In this document: piece after piece, positions 1 through 4,796 of the stretch
Position numbering within the stretch: position 1 is the stretch's first letter
Layout: each line of letters starts with the position of its first letter
Program-made: the position numbers and the translations under genes
Assembly (NCBI GenBank): GCA_028684345.1
Contig: JAQUGB010000119.1
Span: 1-5,576, forward strand
DNA: 5,576 nt
Reading direction: 5' to 3'
From: Tepidiphilus sp.
GTDB lineage: Bacteria > Pseudomonadota > Gammaproteobacteria > Burkholderiales > Rhodocyclaceae
The notes under the pieces: model-generated
Seen by the model: the letters and a program-made list of their open reading frames with translations, nothing else
What the model was told of the DNA's origin: nothing
The model's database searches: none

Positions 1-632
1 GGAACATGACCCATACCGGTCTGCTGATGGGGATGAGCCGCTATTGCCGTCCGCAGAACGTCGACTACATCTTCGCGTCGCATGCCGACCCGGACATCAT
101 CGCTTCGGTGAACAAGTGGATGGTGACCACGCACGCTAAGGTGTTCATCTCCAAGCTGTGGACGCGTTTCGTGCCGCACTTCACCACCGGCAAGGATTAT
201 TCTTCGCGCATCATCGGCATTCCCGATCCAGGCATGCGCATTCCACTGGGCAAGAGCGAGATTGTGGCCGTGCCGGCGCATTTCATGCACTCGGAAGGCA
301 ACTTCCAGTTCTACGATCCCATCGCCAAGATCCTCTTTTCGGGCGACTTGGGCGTGTCGCTGGTCGACCACGAGCAGGCGGCCAAGCCTGTGGAGGATTT
401 CGACCGCCACATTCCCAAGATGCAGGCGTTCCACCAGCGGTACATGATCTCCAACAAGATTTTGCGCTATTGGGCCAACATGGCGCGCCAGCTCGACATC
501 GAGATGCTGGTGCCACAGCACGGGCAGCGTTTCGTCGGCAAGGAGATGGTGCGCCGTTTCATCGACTGGATCGAGACTTTGCCCTGCGGCATCGACCTCA
601 TGACCCAGGACGCTTATCGCATCCCGCTCTGA
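1..632 (+). CDS. MBL-fold di-iron (ODP-type) protein, 5' partial
   Basis: The reading frame is open to the left edge (first full codon at 3) and stops with TGA at 630-632. The ATG at 6 is probably internal: the fold needs about 50 more residues before it, and the preceding Gly-Asn codons resemble the DPGG turn of this family. Counting from that Met, the metal ligands are visible: H26-x-D28-x-D30 (SHADPD), H95 (HFMHSEGN), D114 (FSGDLG) and H172 (PQHG). The spacing resembles the oxygen-binding di-iron domain of FprA/ROO flavo-di-iron proteins, in which the second ligand is usually Glu. The protein ends about 35 residues after the last His, so the flavodoxin domain of FprA is absent. It is probably a cytoplasmic stand-alone di-iron domain that binds or reduces O2 or NO, or senses them; the substrate cannot be read from sequence. 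Another MBL hydrolase is possible. It converges on the minus-strand operon and ends at its own terminator. Confidence 0.8.
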   Translation, partial: NMTHTGLLMGMSRYCRPQNVDYIFASHADPDIIASVNKWMVTTHAKVFISKLWTRFVPHFTTGKDYSSRIIGIPDPGMRIPLGKSEIVAVPAHFMHSEGNFQFYDPIAKILFSGDLGVSLVDHEQAAKPVEDFDRHIPKMQAFHQRYMISNKILRYWANMARQLDIEMLVPQHGQRFVGKEMVRRFIDWIETLPCGIDLMTQDAYRIPL

Positions 633-651
633 AAACGCCAAAGGCGGGCGT

Positions 652-695
652 ACGAAGGCCGACGGAAACGCCATTCCGTCGGCCTTCGTTTTTTT
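652..695 (+). terminator. Intrinsic terminator of the di-iron protein gene
   Basis: A perfect 16-bp inverted repeat (arms 652-667 and 674-689) encloses the hexaloop ACGCCA and is followed by a run of T through 695. It begins 20 bp after the plus-strand stop codon. The last T is also part of the minus-strand DUF1841 stop codon (695-697). On the minus strand the same hairpin forms right after that stop but has no immediate U-tract. It is therefore a good plus-strand terminator and at most a 3'-end stabiliser or weak terminator for the convergent operon. Confidence 0.93.
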
Positions 696-1120
696 CAGCG
701 TTTGGTGCGGCGGATGCGTTCGAGGTAGCGGGCGTTGTCGGGAGGAAGGCGGTCGCGCTGGGCTTCGTGCAGGGTCTCGCCCAGGGCTTCGAGCACGTCG
801 TGCAGGGCTTCGTGGAGGTCTCCACGCACGGCGAGCCGCTCCTGCCAGGCAGCGCGGATGCCGGGGGGTTGGTCGATGGAGAGCTGTTCGGCGATCGCCA
901 GGTGCAGCGACAGGTGCAGGAAGGGGTTGAGGCCGCCGTCTTCGGGGGTGTAGTCGCGCACGAGCGCCGCCTCGTCTTCCAGCAGAGGGAAATACTCCGG
1001 GTGCAGAGCGATCACGTCGGCGGCCATCGCTTCGATCGGTTCGAGCGGCAGCTGGTCGCGCCATTTGCGATAGGCTTGGGCGAAGAAGCGCCGCACGTCT
1101 TCACGGCTGGGGGTGAACAT
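695..1120 (-). CDS. DUF1841 family protein
   Basis: This gene encodes 141 residues, about the usual length for DUF1841, a family of unknown function found in proteobacteria. The family signature is clear: NPFLHLSLHLAI (residues 65-76), then GDLHEALHDVLEALGETLHEAQR (100-122; written here as its key residues H103, H107, E111, E115, H118). The His pairs H69/H73 and H103/H107 are spaced i,i+4 on predicted helices, which could be a metal site, though that is inference. It has no signal peptide or membrane segment and is probably a cytoplasmic, all-helical protein. The ATG is preceded by a perfect AGGAGG at 6 nt. The first 20 bp overlap the end of nth, so the two are likely translationally coupled. 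It is the last gene of the minus-strand operon. Confidence 0.9.
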   Translation of the reverse strand: MFTPSREDVRRFFAQAYRKWRDQLPLEPIEAMAADVIALHPEYFPLLEDEAALVRDYTPEDGGLNPFLHLSLHLAIAEQLSIDQPPGIRAAWQERLAVRGDLHEALHDVLEALGETLHEAQRDRLPPDNARYLERIRRTKR

Positions 1121-1865
1121 CGGCGTCCTCCTGGCGATGATGGGCCTTGTGCGGCCAATGGCAGAGATCTTGGACCGGGCAAACGTCGCAGCGCGGCGCG
1201 CGGGCGGTGCAGGTGTAGCGGCCGAGCAGGATGAGCCAGTGGTGCGCGTGCCGCCGAAAGCGCGGCGGCACGCGCGCGGTGAGCGCTTCTTCCACGGCCC
1301 GGACGGTTTTGCCCGGGGCAAGCCCGGTGCGGTTGGCGACGCGAAAGATGTGCGTGTCGACGGCGATCACGGGGTGCCCGAAGAGGGTGTTGAGCACCAC
1401 GTTGGCGGTCTTGCGCCCCACGCCGGGCAGGGATTCGAGGAAGGCCCGGTCGTCCGGGATCTCGCCGCCGGTGGTCTCCAGCAGCCGGCGGGAGAGCTCA
1501 TGGAGGTGTTTCGCCTTGCTGCGGTAGAGGCCGATGCGGCGGATGTGCCGGGCGATGCCTTCTTCACCCAGCGCGACCATGGCGCGTGCATCCGGCGCGA
1601 CGGCGAAGAGGGTGCGAGTGGCTTCATTGACGCTCTTGTCGGTGGCCTGGGCCGAGAGGACGACCGCGGCGAGCAGCTGAAAAGGGGTGGCGTATTCGAG
1701 TTCGGTCGTGGGGTGAGGATCGAGCGCGGAGAGCCGTTCGAAGAAGGCTTCGATTTCCTGCGGCGTCATCGGCGGGGCGGGGTCGGCGGCTGCCGCTTCT
1801 CCTGCCCCGCGTCGCTTGCGCTGGCGGCGCAGCGGAAGTGCCGCCTCATCCGATCTTTCAGGCAC
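1101..1865 (-). CDS. nth: Endonuclease III (DNA glycosylase/AP lyase)
   Basis: Base-excision repair enzyme that removes oxidised pyrimidines and cleaves at abasic sites. Counting from the ATG at 1769, the key residues fall at the same numbers as in E. coli Nth: PHPTTEL (18-24), LSAQATD (38-44), helix-hairpin-helix LPGVGRK with catalytic K120, VDTH with D138, and the 4Fe-4S cysteines C187, C194, C197 and C203. That core is 222 residues against 211 in E. coli, the excess being a His-rich C-terminal tail. The start is ambiguous. ATG 1769 fits the family but has no Shine-Dalgarno. An in-frame GTG at 1865 has GGAGG 5 nt upstream and overlaps the rsxB stop by 8 bp. I prefer the GTG, giving 254 residues with a basic extension (RRQRKRR) rich in Ala and Pro. 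The extension has more A/T-ending codons than the core, which argues mildly against it. Function is certain; the start is not. Confidence 0.93.
   Translation of the reverse strand: MPERSDEAALPLRRQRKRRGAGEAAAADPAPPMTPQEIEAFFERLSALDPHPTTELEYATPFQLLAAVVLSAQATDKSVNEATRTLFAVAPDARAMVALGEEGIARHIRRIGLYRSKAKHLHELSRRLLETTGGEIPDDRAFLESLPGVGRKTANVVLNTLFGHPVIAVDTHIFRVANRTGLAPGKTVRAVEEALTARVPPRFRRHAHHWLILLGRYTCTARAPRCDVCPVQDLCHWPHKAHHRQEDADVHPQP
1127..1132 (-). promoter_or_regulatory. Ribosome binding site of the DUF1841 gene
   Basis: AGGAGG on the minus strand, 6 nt before the ATG at 1120. It lies wholly inside the nth coding sequence and fixes the DUF1841 start, excluding the longer open frame that runs upstream through nth. 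Confidence 0.88.
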
Positions 1866-2454
1866 CTGGTCCTCCGTTTTTTCTCGCGGTCCGGGCACGT
1901 TCGAGAGCAGCCGCCACGAGCGCACGTTTGAGCTGGTCGGCGGAGGCTGCGATCGGGGCAGGGCGGAGGCGCTTGCGGGGATCTTCGCCGAGTTCGAGCC
2001 GTGCCTGGCGCCGCAGGAAACGCGCGCGCGAGGCGCTCGCATCGGGGAAGGCGGGCGTGGGCAGTAGGACGATGCAGTCGACGGGGCAGGGTGGTAGGCA
2101 CAGGCCGCAGCCGGTGCATTCGTCTTCGATCACCGTGTGCATGCGCTTGGGCGCGCCGAGGATGGCATCCACCGGGCAGGCTTGCAGGCACAGCGTACAG
2201 CCGATGCACTCCGCTTCGACGATGCGGGCGATCTGAGGGGCTTGCGGCGGGCCGACTTCGGGGTCGAGCGGCGTGGCGGGCACGCCGAGCAGGCTCGACA
2301 AGCGGGCGATGAGCTCGTCCCCGCCCGGAGGACAGCGATTGGGCGTGGTTTCGCCGGCGGCGAGCGCCTCGGCGTAGGGGCGGCACGCGGGGTAGCCGCA
2401 GCGGCGGCACTGCGTCTGCGGCAAGAGGGCGTCGATCTCGTCGGCAGTGGGCAT
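1858..2454 (-). CDS. rsxB: RsxB/RnfB-type ferredoxin protein, soluble short form
   Basis: This 198-residue iron-sulfur protein carries three cluster motifs. The first is an N-terminal 4Fe-4S domain with C16, C19, C24 and C41 (CRRCGYPACRPYAEA), typical of RnfB/RsxB. Then come two ferredoxin motifs, C83-x2-C86-x2-C89-x3-C93 and C113-x2-C116-x2-C119-x3-C123. In E. coli, RsxB belongs to the membrane RsxABCDGE complex that keeps SoxR reduced; Rnf complexes move electrons between NADH and ferredoxin. E. coli RsxB starts with a membrane anchor. This one starts directly at the equivalent of the Fe-S domain (MPTADEIDALLPQTQC), as I recall for betaproteobacterial homologues, so it should be soluble. 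No other rsx/rnf subunit lies in the window, and its partner is unknown. The start lacks a clear Shine-Dalgarno, but no other in-frame ATG, GTG or TTG was found in the region just upstream. The C-terminal 60 residues are Arg/Ala-rich and probably helical. It overlaps nth if that starts at the GTG. Confidence 0.88.
   Translation of the reverse strand: MPTADEIDALLPQTQCRRCGYPACRPYAEALAAGETTPNRCPPGGDELIARLSSLLGVPATPLDPEVGPPQAPQIARIVEAECIGCTLCLQACPVDAILGAPKRMHTVIEDECTGCGLCLPPCPVDCIVLLPTPAFPDASASRARFLRRQARLELGEDPRKRLRPAPIAASADQLKRALVAAALERARTARKNGGPGA
1871..1875 (-). promoter_or_regulatory. Candidate ribosome binding site for GTG start of nth
   Basis: GGAGG on the minus strand, 5 nt before GTG 1865-1863, inside the last codons of rsxB. 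The alternative ATG at 1769 has no purine-rich motif at usable distance (the nearest GGAG is more than 20 nt away), so this site favours the longer Nth. Confidence 0.65.
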
Positions 2455-2500
2455 CGTTTCTGGGTCGAAGAGGCGGGAAAAGGCCGGTGCGGCGTCGACT

Positions 2501-2534
2501 GTCCGACCCGGGAAGGGGTTCCTCCGGGCCGGAC
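2501..2534 (-). other. Intercistronic stem-loop between pgk and rsxB
   Basis: Arms 2501-2511 and 2524-2534 form an 11-bp G/C-rich stem. The single imperfect position is a G-U wobble in minus-strand RNA but an A-C mismatch in plus-strand RNA, so it folds better in the operon transcript. The loop region is 12 nt. It begins about 17 nt after the pgk stop. No U-run follows, so it is not a canonical intrinsic terminator. It could be an mRNA processing or 3'-end stabilising element separating pgk from rsxB expression; that role is inferred. Confidence 0.45.
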
Positions 2535-2551
2535 GGGGGAGGACGCCGGGA

Positions 2552-3736
2552 TCAGCCGTCGTAGCGCGCTTCGAGCGCGGCGATGGCCGGCAGTTTCTTG
2601 CCCTCGAGAAATTCGAGGAAAGCGCCGCCGCCAGTGGAGATGTAGTCGATGTCCTTTTCCACGCCGAACTTCTTGATGGCGGCGATGGTGTCGCCGCCGC
2701 CGGCGAGCGAATAGGCTTCGGAGTGGGCGATGGCGGAGGCGAGCATCTTGGTGCCGCCGGCGAACTGGTCGTATTCGAAGACGCCCAGCGGTCCGTTCCA
2801 CACGACGGTGCCGGCGTGCGCGACGATGTCGCAGTAACGCGCGGCGGTCTTGGGACCGACGTCGAGGATGCGGTCGTTCGGCCCGACTTCGTCGACCGAG
2901 ACGCGGTTGGCGCGCGCGAGCGCCGAGACTTCGTCGGCGACGACGACATCCACGGGCAGGGGGACTTCCGAGCCGCGCGCGGCCATCATGTCCATGATCG
3001 CCTGCGCTTCGACCACGAGTTCGGGTTCGGCGAGCGACTTGCCGATGCGCTTGCCCGTGGCGAGCAGAAAGGTGTTGGCGATGCCGCCGCCGACGATGAG
3101 CTGGTCGACCTTCTCGGCGAGCGACTTGAGGATGGTGAGCTTGGTCGAGACCTTGGCGCCGCCAACGATGGCCACGAGCGGACGCTTGGGATGTTCGAGG
3201 GCGCGCGAGAGGGCCTCGATTTCGGCGGCCATGAGAAGCCCGGCGCAGGCCACGGGAGCGAAACGGGCGATGCCCACCGTGCTCGCTTCCGCCCGGTGCG
3301 CAGTGCCGAAGGCGTCGTTCACATAGACGTCGCACAGGGCAGCGTACTTGCGTGCGAGTTCCTCGTCGTTCTTCTTCTCGCCGACGTTGCAGCGCACGTT
3401 TTCGAGCAGCACTACTTCGCCCGGCTGAACGGTGAAGCCGCCATCGACCCAGTGCTCGATGAGCGGTACCGGACGGCCGAGGAGTTCGGAGAGCCGCTCC
3501 GCGATGGGAGCGAGCGAGTCTTCCGGCGTACAGGCGCCTTCCTTGGGGCGGCCGAGGTGGGAGGTGACCATGACCGCGGCGCCTTGCTGCAGGCAGTATT
3601 CGATCGTCGGGATGGAGGCGCGGATGCGGGTGTCGTCGACGATGCGCCCGGTTTCGTCTTGCGGTACGTTGAGGTCGGCGCGGATGAAGACGCGCTTGCC
3701 GCGCAGATCGACGTCCTTGAGGGTCTTGACGCGCAT
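2552..3736 (-). CDS. pgk: Phosphoglycerate kinase
   Basis: Cytoplasmic enzyme that interconverts 1,3-bisphosphoglycerate + ADP and 3-phosphoglycerate + ATP, in glycolysis, gluconeogenesis and the Calvin cycle. It is complete at 394 residues (E. coli 387). Motifs in order: substrate loop RADLNVP (19-25), TSHLGRP (58-64), LLENVR (110-115), VNDAFGTAHR (139-148), GGAKVSTKL (192-200), GGGIANTFL (216-224), WNGPLGVFE (313-321), nucleotide-binding GGGDT (346-350) and STGGGAFLE (367-375). Residue 116 is Cys where Phe is common (NVRFN), a conservative oddity in a region otherwise intact. The ATG has GAGGAG 6 nt upstream, overlapping the gap stop codon, with 10 bp between the genes. This is tight coupling to the preceding enzyme of the pathway, whose product it uses. 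It is separated from rsxB by 97 bp. Confidence 0.98.
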   Translation of the reverse strand: MRVKTLKDVDLRGKRVFIRADLNVPQDETGRIVDDTRIRASIPTIEYCLQQGAAVMVTSHLGRPKEGACTPEDSLAPIAERLSELLGRPVPLIEHWVDGGFTVQPGEVVLLENVRCNVGEKKNDEELARKYAALCDVYVNDAFGTAHRAEASTVGIARFAPVACAGLLMAAEIEALSRALEHPKRPLVAIVGGAKVSTKLTILKSLAEKVDQLIVGGGIANTFLLATGKRIGKSLAEPELVVEAQAIMDMMAARGSEVPLPVDVVVADEVSALARANRVSVDEVGPNDRILDVGPKTAARYCDIVAHAGTVVWNGPLGVFEYDQFAGGTKMLASAIAHSEAYSLAGGGDTIAAIKKFGVEKDIDYISTGGGAFLEFLEGKKLPAIAALEARYDG

Positions 3737-3742
3737 GGCAGG

Positions 3743-3748
3743 CTCCTC
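3743..3748 (-). promoter_or_regulatory. Ribosome binding site of pgk
   Basis: GAGGAG on the minus strand, 6 nt before the pgk ATG, overlapping the gap stop codon (3747-3749). Ribosomes ending on gap would sit on this site, which suggests coupled translation. Confidence 0.85.
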
Positions 3749-4766
3749 AGGCGCAGGTGGCGAGCGCCTTGGCGGCGTCGAGCATGCGGCAGGAATAGCC
3801 CCATTCGTTGTCGTACCAAGCGAGCACCTTGACGAGCGTGCCCTCTATGAGGCGGGTTTGGGTCGCGTCGAAAATGGAGGAGTGGCTGTCGTGATTGAAG
3901 TCGCAGGACACGAGCGGGTCGTCGTTCACCGCGAGGATGCCCTTGAGCGGACCGGCGGCGGCCTGGCGCATCAGCTCGTTGATCTCGTCCTTGCTCGTGG
4001 GGCGGCTCGCGGTGAAGGTGAGATCGACGAGTGAGACGTTGAGGGTGGGCACGCGTAGCGCGAAGCCATCGAATTTGCCCGCGAGCGCCGGCAGCACCAG
4101 GCCGACGGCCTTGGCCGCGCCCGTCTTGGTGGGGATGATGTTCATCGCCGCGGCGCGGGCCCGGCGCAGGTCCTTGTGGCGCGCGTCGATGAGCTGCTGA
4201 TCGAGCGTGTAGGCGTGCGCCGTGGTCATCAGGCCGCGTTCGATGCCGATGTGTTCATGGAGCACCTTGGCCACCGGCGCAAGGCAGTTGGTGGTGCAAG
4301 AGGCGTTCGAGACGACTTGCATCTCGGGGCGTAGGATCTGGTGGTTCACGCCATAGACGATGGTGGCGTCGACGTCGTCGCCCCCGGGCGCGGAGATGAG
4401 CACTTTCTTTGCGCCTTGCTGCAGGTGGATCTGGGCCTTTTCCTTGGTGGTGTAGGCGCCGGTGCATTCCAAGAGCACGTCGACGCCGTGTTCGCCCCAC
4501 GGGGTTTCGAGGGGGTTCTTGGTCGAGTAGAAGGGGATGCGGTCGCCGTCGACGATGAGCGTCTTGTCGCCCTCGGTGGCCACGGGGAAGGGGAAGCGCC
4601 CATGGGTGGTGTCGTATTTGGTGAGGTGCGCGTTGGTGGGCAGGTCGCCCGAGGCGTTGATCGCCACCACTTCGAATTCGTCGCGCCGCCCCAGCTCGTA
4701 GAGGGCGCGCAGGGTACAGCGGCCGATGCGGCCGTAGCCGTTGATCGCGATGCGGATTTTGCTCAT
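3747..4766 (-). CDS. gap: Type I glyceraldehyde-3-phosphate dehydrogenase
   Basis: Cytoplasmic enzyme that oxidatively phosphorylates glyceraldehyde-3-phosphate to 1,3-bisphosphoglycerate, or runs in reverse. It is complete at 339 residues. The Rossmann motif is INGYGRIGR (8-16). The active site is SNASCTTNC with nucleophile C157, and H184 (TTAHAYT) is the general base. The S-loop segment HKDLRRAR is at 197-204, and NEWGYS at 320-325 contacts the nicotinamide. At the end of the second beta strand the sequence is AINASGD, with Ala38 where NAD-specific enzymes have Asp (AIND). The pair before HKDLRRAR is A195-R196, not the Leu-Pro of classical NAD enzymes. Both features suggest NADP(H) may be accepted. 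GAPDH-type TTAHAYT and GAAKAVGLVLP argue against erythrose-4-phosphate dehydrogenase, although the DFNHD and RMLD segments resemble Epd. The start is supported by AAGGAG 6 nt upstream. It lies 30 bp after tkt and 10 bp before pgk. Confidence 0.97.
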   Translation of the reverse strand: MSKIRIAINGYGRIGRCTLRALYELGRRDEFEVVAINASGDLPTNAHLTKYDTTHGRFPFPVATEGDKTLIVDGDRIPFYSTKNPLETPWGEHGVDVLLECTGAYTTKEKAQIHLQQGAKKVLISAPGGDDVDATIVYGVNHQILRPEMQVVSNASCTTNCLAPVAKVLHEHIGIERGLMTTAHAYTLDQQLIDARHKDLRRARAAAMNIIPTKTGAAKAVGLVLPALAGKFDGFALRVPTLNVSLVDLTFTASRPTSKDEINELMRQAAAGPLKGILAVNDDPLVSCDFNHDSHSSIFDATQTRLIEGTLVKVLAWYDNEWGYSCRMLDAAKALATCA

Positions 4767-4772
4767 GGATCG

Positions 4773-4778
4773 CTCCTT
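4773..4778 (-). promoter_or_regulatory. Ribosome binding site of gap
   Basis: AAGGAG on the minus strand, 6 nt before the gap ATG, inside the 30-bp tkt-gap spacer. The rest of the spacer is too short and featureless to propose a separate promoter or terminator. Confidence 0.85.
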
Positions 4779-4796
4779 GAAGGATGAAAAACGGGA

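Noticed and set aside
6..8. ATG at position 6 as the start of the di-iron protein gene.
   Set aside because: The frame is open to the edge, the preceding Gly-Asn fits the family, and starting here would drop the first part of the MBL fold.
636..646. Small hairpin CGCC-AAA-GGCG followed on the minus strand by TTTT, a possible terminator for the DUF1841 operon.
   Set aside because: The stem is only 4 bp and the T-run is short; too weak to call.
158..1234. A 358-codon plus-strand frame overlapping the di-iron gene and opposite DUF1841 and nth.
   Set aside because: It crosses a strong terminator and covers two well-supported genes in other frames; its composition is that of a shadow frame.
2455..2949. 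Upstream extension of the rsxB frame into pgk, and with it a fusion protein.
   Set aside because: The extension is out of frame with pgk and has Ser/Arg/Pro-rich shadow composition. RsxB homology begins at the Met at 2454.
2447..3832. A 461-codon open frame on the plus strand, opposite pgk.
   Set aside because: It lies fully antisense to pgk, which has every family motif. Long antisense frames are expected in GC-rich genes, and its product is low-complexity Gly/Ala/Arg with no recognisable domain.
3747..4766. Erythrose-4-phosphate dehydrogenase (epd) instead of GAPDH.
   Set aside because: Some segments (DFNHD, RMLD) look Epd-like, but TTAHAYT and GAAKAVGLVLP are GAPDH signatures, and the gene sits between tkt and pgk.
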